Source: CAIZGX01 sp039805165 (lineage in GTDB: Bacteria; Bacteroidota; Bacteroidia; Flavobacteriales_D; Sanyastnellaceae). Taken from it: DNA of 16,598 bases. The notes beneath the pieces were generated by a model, which searched no databases, was not told where the DNA came from, and saw only the letters and a list, made by a program, of their open reading frames with translations. A program made the position numbers and the translations under genes. Shown one piece after another: positions 8,436-14,344 of the stretch. How positions within the stretch are numbered: the first letter of the stretch is position 1; each line of letters starts with the position of its first letter. Location: positions 1 through 16,598 of the forward strand of contig JBDLUS010000212.1 of assembly GCA_039805165.1 (NCBI GenBank), written 5' to 3'.

Positions 8436-8984
8436 TTATTCTTTTTCTACTTGCATATAGCTCAACTCAACAGGAGTCTTGCGTCCAAAAATCTTAACAC
8501 TAACTGTTAACTTCTTCTTGTCTTCGTTAATCTCTTCAACAATTGCACTGAAGTTATTGAACGGTCCGTCGATAACTTTCACGTTCTCACCAACGACAAA
8601 TGGAATGTTTAACTCTTCACCAGTCTCAGCTAACTCGTCTACTTTACCTAAGATTCTATTCACCTCAGATAAACGTAAAGCGATAGGTTCGCCTCTCTTC
8701 TCAGCACCTAAGAATCCGATAACGTTTGTCACGTTGCGAATAATGTGAGGTACTTCTCCGATTAGATTGGCTTCAATTAAGACATAACCCGGAAGATAGC
8801 TACGCTCTTTGCTCACTTTCTTTCCATTGCGGATTTGGAAAACTTTCTCGGTTGGAATAAGAACTTGGCTCACGTAATCTTGAAGACCACGAGCTTTAAT
8901 TTCGCTCTCAATAAATTCCTTAACCTTTTTTTCCTTCCCGCTAATGGCGCGAACCACGTACCACTTTTTTTCAATGTCGCTCAT
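8436..8984 (-). CDS. nusG: Transcription termination/antitermination protein NusG
   Basis: 182-aa NusG, which binds the RNA polymerase clamp helices through its NGN domain and links to the ribosome or Rho through its KOW domain. The NGN domain starts with the typical KKWYVVRAISGKEKKV and includes LIPTEKV and the SYLPGYVLIEA core (about residues 7-110). A linker leads to the KOW motif (VGENVKVIDGPFNNF, about residues 130-144). ATG at 8982-8984. It lies 17 nt downstream of secE, the near-universal secE-nusG pair, followed by the rplK leader. No insertion domain is seen between NGN and KOW, and the protein is not one of the specialised UpxY/LoaP paralogues, judging from its operon position. Confidence 0.97.
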   Translation of the reverse strand: MSDIEKKWYVVRAISGKEKKVKEFIESEIKARGLQDYVSQVLIPTEKVFQIRNGKKVSKERSYLPGYVLIEANLIGEVPHIIRNVTNVIGFLGAEKRGEPIALRLSEVNRILGKVDELAETGEELNIPFVVGENVKVIDGPFNNFSAIVEEINEDKKKLTVSVKIFGRKTPVELSYMQVEKE

Positions 8985-9001
8985 TATTCCGAGTTGTTAA
9001 G

Positions 9002-9199
9002 TTAGGCAATAAAGTCATAAATCATCTTAATGATTCCTTTGCCGAAAGCAAAGTCCATTAAGAAAATCAAAGCTCCCAATACTAAAATTGAAATGAATGT
9101 AAGTACTGTGCTTTCTTGTAATTCCTTCCAAGTAGGCCAAGTTACTTTATTCATCAACTCGTCGTATGATTCCTTTAAGTAATTGATAATTGCTGCCAT
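9002..9199 (-). CDS. secE: Preprotein translocase subunit SecE
   Basis: 65-aa single-span SecE, the short form found in most bacteria outside Enterobacteria. An amphipathic N-terminal helix (YLKESYDELMNKVTWPTWKELQ) carries the conserved VTWPTW motif. One transmembrane helix follows (about residues 32-52, LTFISILVLGALIFLMDFAF). SecE clamps SecY in the translocon. The start chosen is the ATG at 9197-9199; the frame stays open further upstream, but that extension runs into the tRNA-Trp gene. It begins 15 nt after the tRNA and is followed by nusG. Confidence 0.96.
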   Translation of the reverse strand: MAAIINYLKESYDELMNKVTWPTWKELQESTVLTFISILVLGALIFLMDFAFGKGIIKMIYDFIA

Positions 9200-9214
9200 A
9201 ACTTTTAATTTTCG

Positions 9215-9285
9215 CACGGGCGCCTGGACTCGAACCAAGATCAACGGTTTTGGAGACCGCTATTCTACCATTGAACTACGCCCGT
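9215..9285 (-). tRNA. trnW: tRNA-Trp (anticodon CCA)
   Basis: 71-nt cloverleaf. The acceptor stem ACGGGCG/CGCCCGT is perfect, with discriminator G73 as expected for Trp. The anticodon stem GCGGT/ACCGT (one G-U) encloses the loop CTCCAAA, giving anticodon CCA. The T arm contains GGTTCGAGTCC. The 3' CCA is not encoded. It sits between tuf and secE, where tRNA-Trp is commonly found. Confidence 0.96.
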
Positions 9286-9306
9286 AAGGTTGTTTCTATA
9301 AATGTC

Positions 9307-9345
9307 AAAAGTGAAGACAGAAACTTATGCAGTTTCCGTCTTCAC
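9307..9345 (-). terminator. Intrinsic terminator after tuf
   Basis: Long inverted repeat GTGAAGAC (9311-9318) / GTCTTCAC (9338-9345) extended by GAAACT (9320-9325) / AGTTTC (9331-9336), with one A/C mismatch and a 5-nt loop. TTTT follows on the minus strand at 9310-9307. It begins 16 nt after the tuf stop codon. It probably ends most tuf transcripts, leaving tRNA-Trp-secE-nusG to read-through or an unrecognised promoter. Confidence 0.75.
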
Positions 9346-9360
9346 TATGTGTAGTAAAAA

Positions 9361-10548
9361 TTACTTAATGATATCAGTTACTTGTCCAGCACCAACGGTA
9401 CGGCCACCTTCGCGGATAGCGAAACGAAGACCTTTGTCCATTGCGATAGGAGCAATCAACTTAACTGTGATAGATACGTTATCACCAGGAAGTACCATTT
9501 CGCGACCAGCATCTAGAGAAATCTCTCCAGTTACGTCAGTTGTACGGAAGTAGAACTGTGGACGGTATTTGTTATGGAATGGAGTGTGACGTCCACCTTC
9601 TTCTTTCTTCAATACGTAGATCTCAGCTTTGAATTCAGTGTGAGGGTTGATTGAACCTGGAGCACAAATAACCATACCACGACGGATATCGCTCTTTTCA
9701 ATACCACGTAACAACAAACCAACGTTGTCACCAGCTTCTCCGCGATCTAAGATCTTACGGAACATCTCAACTCCAGTACAAACTGACTTCAATTTTTCTT
9801 CGTTGAAACCAATGATATCAACCTCATTACCAGTGTTGATTACACCGCGCTCGATACGTCCAGTTGCAACAGTACCACGACCAGTGATCGTAAATACGTC
9901 TTCAACTGACATCAAGAATGGTTTCTCAGTTTCACGAGGAGGGATTGGAATCCAAGAGTCAACTGCAGCCATTAATTCCATAACTGTAGCAACCCATTTA
10001 GCGTCACCGTTTAATGCACCCAAAGCAGAACCTTGGATAACTGGAGTGTTGTCTCCGTCGTATTCGTAGAATGAAAGTAATTCACGAATTTCCATTTCAA
10101 CTAACTCTAACAATTCTGGATCATCTACCATGTCAACTTTGTTCATGAATACCACGATACGTGGAACTCCAACTTGACGACCTAATAAGATGTGCTCACG
10201 AGTTTGTGGCATTGGACCATCTGTAGCTGCAACAACTAAGATAGCTCCGTCCATTTGAGCAGCACCAGTAACCATGTTCTTAACGTAATCGGCGTGACCT
10301 GGACAGTCAACGTGAGCGTAGTGACGGTTTTCTGTAGCGTACTCAACGTGCGCAGTGTTAATGGTGATACCACGCTCTTTTTCTTCTGGAGCGTTGTCAA
10401 TAGAAGCGAAATCACGCTTCTCTGCTAAACCTGCATTAGCCAAAACATTAGTGATGGCAGCGGTTAACGTAGTTTTACCGTGGTCTACGTGACCAATAGT
10501 TCCAATGTTCACGTGGGGTTTGGAACGGTCAAATGATTCTTTAGCCAT
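9361..10548 (-). CDS. tuf: Elongation factor Tu
   Basis: 395-aa EF-Tu, the GTPase that delivers aminoacyl-tRNA to the ribosomal A site. The G1 P-loop GHVDHGKT is at residues 19-26, the switch I core (EEKERGITI) at 55-63, G3 DCPGHADY at 81-88 with catalytic His85, and G4 NKVD at 136-139. Domains 2 and 3 follow and end with the conserved GLRFAIREGGRTVGAGQV. ATG at 10546-10548. The leader is an A-rich run without Shine-Dalgarno, a usual form for highly expressed Bacteroidetes genes. It lies 119 nt after tRNA-Thr(GGT), in the same order as E. coli tufB. No second copy is in this window. Confidence 0.99.
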   Translation of the reverse strand: MAKESFDRSKPHVNIGTIGHVDHGKTTLTAAITNVLANAGLAEKRDFASIDNAPEEKERGITINTAHVEYATENRHYAHVDCPGHADYVKNMVTGAAQMDGAILVVAATDGPMPQTREHILLGRQVGVPRIVVFMNKVDMVDDPELLELVEMEIRELLSFYEYDGDNTPVIQGSALGALNGDAKWVATVMELMAAVDSWIPIPPRETEKPFLMSVEDVFTITGRGTVATGRIERGVINTGNEVDIIGFNEEKLKSVCTGVEMFRKILDRGEAGDNVGLLLRGIEKSDIRRGMVICAPGSINPHTEFKAEIYVLKKEEGGRHTPFHNKYRPQFYFRTTDVTGEISLDAGREMVLPGDNVSITVKLIAPIAMDKGLRFAIREGGRTVGAGQVTDIIK

Positions 10549-10667
10549 TGGTTGTTTTTTTTGTGTTTTTTTATCGCTTTAATTTAATAGCCTTTTCTAT
10601 TTGTTCAATTGCAAGACTTAAATCACATAGCACGTTTACGCTAAAATTTTCTTAAACTACTCTGTAG

Positions 10668-10739
<72 letters not shown>

Positions 10740-10753
10740 TGATGGGGAAGTAG

Positions 10754-10826
10754 AGCGGGAGACGAGGCTCGAACTCGCGACATTTAGCTTGGAAGGCTAA
10801 TGCTCTACCAACTGAGCTACTCCCGC
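10754..10826 (-). tRNA. trnG: tRNA-Gly (anticodon TCC)
   Basis: 73-nt cloverleaf with acceptor GCGGGAG/CTCCCGC and discriminator U. The anticodon stem TTAGC/GCTAA encloses the loop CTTCCAA, giving anticodon TCC. The T arm has GAGTTCGAGCCTC. CCA is not encoded. It corresponds in place and anticodon to E. coli glyT. Confidence 0.96.
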
Positions 10827-10870
10827 TTTTAAGTGACCGACAGTCATTCCACCCTATTAGCCGTAAAGAG

Positions 10871-10953
10871 TGGGGAGAACAGGATTCGAACCTGTGAAGG
10901 TGTACACCAACAGATTTACAGTCTGTCCTCGTTGGCCGCTTGAGTATCTCCCC
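10871..10953 (-). tRNA. trnY: tRNA-Tyr (anticodon GTA)
   Basis: 83-nt type II tRNA with the long variable arm expected for bacterial Tyr (GGTGTACACC). The acceptor stem is GGGGAGA/TCTCCCC, discriminator A. The anticodon stem ACAGA/TCTGT encloses the loop CTGTAAA, giving anticodon GTA. CCA is not encoded. It corresponds to E. coli tyrU. Confidence 0.96.
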
Positions 10954-10955
10954 TT

Positions 10956-11032
10956 TGGAGCCGGTGGAGGGATTCGAACCCCCGACCAGCTGATTACAAA
11001 TCAGCTGCTCTGGCCAGCTGAGCTACACCGGC
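10956..11032 (-). tRNA. trnT: tRNA-Thr (anticodon TGT), CCA apparently encoded
   Basis: First gene of the tRNA-tuf transcript. The acceptor stem is GCCGGTG/CACCGGC with discriminator U. The anticodon stem GCTGA/TCAGC encloses the loop TTTGTAA, giving anticodon TGT. The T arm has GGGTTCGAATCCC. The tRNA body is 10959-11032; the next three bases (10956-10958) read CCA, unlike the other four tRNAs here, and may be chance. The 5' end of tRNA-Tyr follows only 2 nt later. It corresponds to E. coli thrU. Confidence 0.96.
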
Positions 11033-11068
11033 GTAAAAACGTTTTTAGTGATTCAAAGAACTACAACA

Positions 11069-11097
11069 AAACACCCCTAATCCGTAAATTAGGGGTG
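11069..11097 (-). terminator. Hairpin terminator downstream of hpf
   Basis: Perfect 10-bp stem CACCCCTAAT (11072-11081) / ATTAGGGGTG (11088-11097) with a 6-nt loop, followed on the minus strand by TTTTGTTG. An outer AACTACA/TGTAGTT pair (11059-11065 with 11102-11108) could extend it. It probably ends the rpsU/recombinase/hpf transcript before the tRNA genes. Its upstream arm abuts the -7 box of the tRNA-tuf promoter. Confidence 0.65.
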
Positions 11098-11128
11098 CAA
11101 ATGTAGTTATTATTTTTACATATCCAAA
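11098..11128 (-). promoter_or_regulatory. Promoter of the tRNA-tuf operon (Bacteroidetes type)
   Basis: On the minus strand TTTG (11128-11125), a 19-nt spacer, then TACATTTG (11105-11098). This fits the Bacteroidetes sigma-A consensus TTTG - about 19 nt - TAnnTTTG exactly. The predicted start lies a few bases downstream, near 11092, inside the hairpin at 11072-11097. It is placed about 65 nt before tRNA-Thr(TGT), as expected for a strong stable-RNA promoter. Confidence 0.75.
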
Positions 11129-11145
11129 CTGTAATGCATTTTTTT

Positions 11146-11436
11146 TTACTGCTTTTCCTTATTTTTTTCAATCTGACGCTTCAAAGCATCGACGGCCAAA
11201 TCCACAGCTTCCTCAAATGTCTTGCATTGTTTCTTTGCAAAGAGCTCTGTTCCAGGGACTTTTAGTAAAATCTCTGCAATTTTGTTTTCTTGATCAGCAT
11301 TTTTGTCCAATCTTAAAATAATTTCAGCTTTGTGTATCGCAGGATGAAAAACACCTAACTTTTTTGTTTTGTCTTCTACGAATTCGACCAATTTAACATC
11401 GGCGTCGAAATGAATGCTCTGAACTGTGATTTGCAT
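11146..11436 (-). CDS. hpf: Ribosome hibernation promoting factor (short HPF/RaiA family)
   Basis: 96-aa member of the HPF/RaiA (YfiA) family, which binds the 30S decoding site and silences ribosomes in starvation or stationary phase. The beta-alpha-beta-beta-beta-alpha fold is recognisable: ITVQSIHFDADVKLVEFVEDKTKKL, KAEIILRLDKN, then the C-terminal helix EEAVDLAVDALKRQIEKNKEK. Only the N-terminal ribosome-binding domain is present; the C-terminal dimerization domain of long HPF is absent, so 100S formation by this protein alone is not expected. ATG at 11434-11436, 5 nt after the recombinase stop codon, so the two are probably coupled. It stands before the tRNA-tuf cluster, behind a hairpin terminator. 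I cannot tell HPF from RaiA by sequence alone. Confidence 0.93.
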   Translation of the reverse strand: MQITVQSIHFDADVKLVEFVEDKTKKLGVFHPAIHKAEIILRLDKNADQENKIAEILLKVPGTELFAKKQCKTFEEAVDLAVDALKRQIEKNKEKQ

Positions 11437-11441
11437 AGCGA

Positions 11442-12332
11442 TTAATTTTTAGGTGATTTATTTTCTCTTGGATGCAGGTGAGCATGAATTCGCTTTAATC
11501 GATCCGTACTCAAATGCGTGTAAACTTGCGTTGCCGCTAAATTAGCATGCCCTAATATTTCTTTGATGTGATTCAAGTCAGCACCATTGTTCAACATATG
11601 TGTTGCAAAGCTATGGCGCAGTACGTGAGGGCTTTTTTTCTTTTGTGTAGTAACAAGCGATAGAGAAGATCTTACTCTTCTGTAAAAAGTTGATCGACTT
11701 AGGGCTTGTCCCTTTTCATTTTGAAACAATGCACTATCAGCGCCACTTGAATGCGACTCTGTCATATGTCGTTTCAACTTCATCATCATATCGTCATTAA
11801 CGGGCACGTATCTCACTTTGTTTCGCTTGCCCAGAACTTTAATTTGCCCAATGCCGAAGTCAATGTCTCTGTGTTTTAAGCCCATCATTTCCGATAGACG
11901 GATACCCGTTTCGTAAAACAACTGAATAAGCAAGGCGTTTTCTTTCTCTGAAGAGATTTCAGAGTCTTCGAGTCTATATAAATCCAACCCTTGCTGTTCT
12001 TGCAACGTTTCAGGAAGGCGTGAAGGGCGCTTGGGTTTAGTGACGCCCTTAGCCGGATTGACACTGATTTCTTTTCGCTTGAGCAAGAATCGAAACCAGG
12101 CGTTCAGGGCTGATAGTTTACGATGAATGCTTCGTTCTGATATTTCTTGAATCATCAACTCGCTGATCCAACTGCGCACATGCGTAGAATTGACTGAAGT
12201 AATTTCAGCGATTTCGAATTGAAGCAGCATAAATTCTTCGAATTGACCAATGTCGCTGCGATAGGCAGAGACAGTGTGAACAGAGGATCTCTTTTCGCTA
12301 GTTAAATATTCGAAGAATGGAGTAGTGTTCAC
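11442..12332 (-). CDS. Tyrosine recombinase, XerC/XerD type
   Basis: 296-aa Xer-like tyrosine recombinase, a family that resolves chromosome dimers at dif. The N-terminal SAM-like DNA-binding domain (FFEYLTSEKRSSVHTVSAYRSD, about residues 5-95) precedes the catalytic domain. All catalytic residues are present: Arg145 (ETGIRLSE), Lys169 (LGKRNKVR), His236 and Arg239 (HVLRHSF), His262 (LGHANL) and the nucleophile Tyr271 (TQVYTHLS). The start chosen is GTG at 12330-12332, which matches the family N-terminus. An upstream ATG (12375-12377) lies against the arm of the rpsU terminator and would add 15 unlike residues. It sits between rpsU and hpf with no mobile-element genes or repeats around it, so a housekeeping Xer protein is more likely than an integrase. 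XerC versus XerD cannot be decided here. Confidence 0.93.
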   Translation of the reverse strand: MNTTPFFEYLTSEKRSSVHTVSAYRSDIGQFEEFMLLQFEIAEITSVNSTHVRSWISELMIQEISERSIHRKLSALNAWFRFLLKRKEISVNPAKGVTKPKRPSRLPETLQEQQGLDLYRLEDSEISSEKENALLIQLFYETGIRLSEMMGLKHRDIDFGIGQIKVLGKRNKVRYVPVNDDMMMKLKRHMTESHSSGADSALFQNEKGQALSRSTFYRRVRSSLSLVTTQKKKSPHVLRHSFATHMLNNGADLNHIKEILGHANLAATQVYTHLSTDRLKRIHAHLHPRENKSPKN

Positions 12333-12340
12333 TTGGTGAA

Positions 12341-12374
12341 AATAAAAAAGGTCTTGGGATAACCCAAGACCTTT
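12341..12374 (-). terminator. Strong intrinsic terminator after rpsU
   Basis: Perfect 12-bp stem AAAGGTCTTGGG (12347-12358) / CCCAAGACCTTT (12363-12374) with a 4-nt loop. It is followed on the minus strand by TTTTTTATT. It starts 21 nt after the rpsU stop codon and ends about 10 nt before the recombinase GTG. It should make most rpsU transcripts monocistronic. Confidence 0.9.
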
Positions 12375-12395
12375 CATAAATATTGTTCAATTCAA

Positions 12396-12590
12396 TTAAG
12401 AATTCTCTTCACGCTTCATTGCAGCAATGTAAACAGCATGTTTGATTTCGTCACGACGACGAACACTTTTCTTAGTGAATTGTTGACGAGCACGCAATTC
12501 TTTAACAACACCAGTTCTTTCAAATTTCTTTTTGAACTTCTTAAGTGCCTTGTCGATGCTTTCGCCTTCTTTTACTGGAATAATTAACAT
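12396..12590 (-). CDS. rpsU: 30S ribosomal protein S21 (bS21)
   Basis: 64-aa basic bS21, which sits near the 3' end of 16S rRNA on the 30S platform. In Flavobacterium it takes part in occluding the anti-Shine-Dalgarno sequence. The family start MLIIPVKEGESIDKALKKFKKKFE and the Arg/Lys-rich helix (RARQQFTKKSVRRRDE) are present. ATG at 12588-12590. The gene has a consensus Bacteroidetes promoter 28-58 nt upstream, giving a leader of only about 20 nt. That leader shows no Shine-Dalgarno site. A strong terminator follows. Confidence 0.97.
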   Translation of the reverse strand: MLIIPVKEGESIDKALKKFKKKFERTGVVKELRARQQFTKKSVRRRDEIKHAVYIAAMKREENS

Positions 12591-12617
12591 GTCTTTTCTG
12601 TTTCTTTAATTGGGCGA

Positions 12618-12648
12618 CAAAAGTAATGAACTTTTTTGATTATCCAAA
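12618..12648 (-). promoter_or_regulatory. Promoter of rpsU (Bacteroidetes type)
   Basis: On the minus strand TTTG (12648-12645), a 19-nt spacer, then TACTTTTG (12625-12618). It is the same layout as the tRNA-tuf promoter, including TTTGGATA at the upstream end. It lies directly after the acyl-CoA dehydrogenase stop codon (12651-12653), and the start is predicted near 12612. Confidence 0.75.
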
Positions 12649-12650
12649 TC

Positions 12651-13790
12651 TTATTTAAGAATTTCTCTAGAAATTACTAATTTTTGAATTTCAGAGGTTC
12701 CTTCACCAATGGTACAAAGTTTAGAATCGCGGTAGAATTTCTCAACAGGGAAATCTTTCGTGTAGCCATAACCACCAAAAATCTGAACGGCTTCTGTTGC
12801 TACGCGCACGGCTACTTCAGAAGCGTAATACTTCGCCATAGCTGATTCCTTAGTCAGTTTCTTTTTACTGTTTTTTAAGTGTGCCGATTGAAGAAGAAGC
12901 AATTCCGCCGCTTCAATATCGGTGCGCATATCTGCAATTTTAAATGCTATGGCTTGGAATTGAGAAATAGGTTTTCCGAACTGTTCTCTTTCTTTCGAAT
13001 ACTGAACAGCGGCTTCGTAAGCGCCTTTAGCAATACCTAGCGAAAGTGCGCCGATACTGATTCTTCCGCCATCTAATATTTTCATGGCTTGAACGAATCC
13101 ATCTCCAACTTTTCCTAAAATCTGACTTTCGTGAATGCGGCAGTCTTCAAAAATAAGTTCAGCAGTCTCTGAAGCGCGCATTCCTAATTTGTTTTCCTTC
13201 TTGCCTCCGCGGAAACCAGGGGTATCTCTATCAACAATAAACGCCGTAATTCCATGAGAATCGAGAAGGTCACCTGTACGCACAAGCACTACAGCAACTT
13301 CACCACTAATTCCGTGGGTAATCCAGTTCTTGGTTCCATTGATAACCCAATGTTCACCATCTTTAACAGCGGTACACTTCATGCGCATGGCGTCAGAACC
13401 TGTATTCGCTTCGGTTAATCCCCAAGCACCAACCCACTCGCCAGAGGCTAATTTCGGAAGGTACTTTTGTTTTTGTTCTTCGTTTCCGAATTCTAAAATG
13501 TGGTTCGTGCAAAGTGAATTGTGCGCAGCAACGCTCAATCCAATAGATCCGCAAACTTTAGATATCTCAACAATACATGAAATGTATTCGTAGTAACCTA
13601 ATCCGGCCCCACCGTATGCTGAAGGAACAAGAACACCCATGAGTCCGAGTTCACCCATCTTGTGGAATAATTCTTTTGGGAAAATTTGTTCTTCGTCCCA
13701 GTGCATGACGTTCGGTCTGATTTCTTTTTCAGCGAAGTCACGTACCATTTGCGAGATCATTGCTTCGCTTTCTTCTTGTTTGAAGTTCAT
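12651..13790 (-). CDS. Acyl-CoA dehydrogenase (short-chain/butyryl-CoA type)
   Basis: 379-aa FAD flavoenzyme that forms the 2,3-double bond of acyl-CoA in fatty acid or amino acid degradation, passing electrons to ETF. The N-terminal helical domain (about 1-120) is followed by the beta domain with signature GAWGLTEANTGSDA. The C-terminal domain carries the second signature (YSKEREQFGKPISQFQA), the FAD/dimer segment EAVQIFGGYGYTKD and the catalytic-base motif IGEGTSEIQ with Glu363. Length and Glu position fit the short/medium-chain group; the exact substrate cannot be read from sequence. ATG at 13788-13790. It lies 20 nt after apt, with a promoter-like motif in the apt 3' end. No terminator is seen before the rpsU promoter. 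Confidence 0.95.
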   Translation of the reverse strand: MNFKQEESEAMISQMVRDFAEKEIRPNVMHWDEEQIFPKELFHKMGELGLMGVLVPSAYGGAGLGYYEYISCIVEISKVCGSIGLSVAAHNSLCTNHILEFGNEEQKQKYLPKLASGEWVGAWGLTEANTGSDAMRMKCTAVKDGEHWVINGTKNWITHGISGEVAVVLVRTGDLLDSHGITAFIVDRDTPGFRGGKKENKLGMRASETAELIFEDCRIHESQILGKVGDGFVQAMKILDGGRISIGALSLGIAKGAYEAAVQYSKEREQFGKPISQFQAIAFKIADMRTDIEAAELLLLQSAHLKNSKKKLTKESAMAKYYASEVAVRVATEAVQIFGGYGYTKDFPVEKFYRDSKLCTIGEGTSEIQKLVISREILK

Positions 13791-13810
13791 GGTGTAGTTA
13801 TTCTATTTTT

Positions 13811-14344
13811 TTAAAACTGTGCAAAAGTATGGATGTCGGCGTTATTCAAACCAATGATTTCTCTTCCATTTAGAAAATTTAATTCCATAAGAAAAGAAAA
13901 GGCGACCAGCTGTGCGCCTGTGTTTTGAATAAGTTGGGCAGCGGCATGTGCAGTCCCGCCTGTAGCAAGAACATCGTCGTGCAGAATTACGCGGTCGGTT
14001 GACGTTAGCGCGGATTTTTGAATTTCAATCTCGGCGTTTCCGTACTCGAGTGAATAAGAAATACCACTTACTTCGCCAGGAAGTTTGCCTTTTTTTCGAA
14101 TGCAAACAAATGGAATATTAAGTTCTAATGCCAAAGGCATTCCTAAAAGAAACCCTCTGCTTTCCATGGCTACTAGGGCTGTTGGATCATGAGGGCGCAG
14201 TTCGGTGGCCATTTCAGCAACCAACTCTTTCACCAAATCGGCATGTCGAAATAACGGTAAAATATCTTTGAAAATTATTCCTTCAATAGGGAAATTTGGA
14301 ATGTCTATAATGAGTTCACGGACTCTTTCCTGTAGTGTTTGCAT
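13811..14344 (-). CDS. apt: Adenine phosphoribosyltransferase
   Basis: 177-aa APRT, which salvages adenine to AMP with PRPP in the cytoplasm. The N-terminal hood IPNFPIEGIIFKDILPL is characteristic of the family. MESRGFLLG (60-68) and the flexible-loop segment (RKKGKLPGEV..SYSLEYG, 83-102) follow. The PRPP-binding motif is VILHDDVLATGGTA at residues 119-132. The start chosen is the ATG at 14342-14344, which matches the family length; an upstream TTG at 14363-14365 is possible but less likely. The gene overlaps the end of the helix-hairpin-helix gene by 29 bp, suggesting translational coupling. The acyl-CoA dehydrogenase follows 20 nt later. Confidence 0.96.
   Translation of the reverse strand: MQTLQERVRELIIDIPNFPIEGIIFKDILPLFRHADLVKELVAEMATELRPHDPTALVAMESRGFLLGMPLALELNIPFVCIRKKGKLPGEVSGISYSLEYGNAEIEIQKSALTSTDRVILHDDVLATGGTAHAAAQLIQNTGAQLVAFSFLMELNFLNGREIIGLNNADIHTFAQF
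13822..13850 (-). promoter_or_regulatory. Possible promoter of the acyl-CoA dehydrogenase gene
   Basis: On the minus strand TTTG (13850-13847), a 17-nt spacer, then TACTTTTG (13829-13822). The -7 box is perfect but the spacer is 2 nt shorter than in the two other promoters of this window, and the motif lies inside the apt coding end. It would give a leader of about 25 nt. Confidence 0.45.

Noticed and set aside
9200..9244. N-terminal extension of SecE by 15 residues
   Set aside because: It would run into the tRNA-Trp gene, and the family begins at the ATG at 9197-9199.
9306..9316. Promoter-like CACTTTTG before tRNA-Trp
   Set aside because: The second base of TAnnTTTG is right but the first is not, there is no TTTG at the right distance, and it lies in the tuf terminator arm.
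10870..11106. Plus-strand open frame of 78 codons (contains GGGIRTPDQLITNQLL)
   Set aside because: It is the antisense translation of the tRNA-Tyr and tRNA-Thr genes, a well-known false protein in databases.
11606..11613. TAGCTTTG match to the -7 box inside the recombinase gene
   Set aside because: No TTTG element occurs about 19 nt upstream, and an eight-base degenerate match is expected by chance.
11442..12332. Recombinase as part of an integrated mobile element
   Set aside because: Neighbours are housekeeping genes, no direct repeats or duplicated tRNA end are seen, and the sequence is of the Xer chromosomal type.
12333..12377. ATG start of the recombinase with 15 more residues
   Set aside because: The extension is translated from the rpsU terminator hairpin and is unlike the Xer N-terminus; GTG at 12330-12332 fits better.
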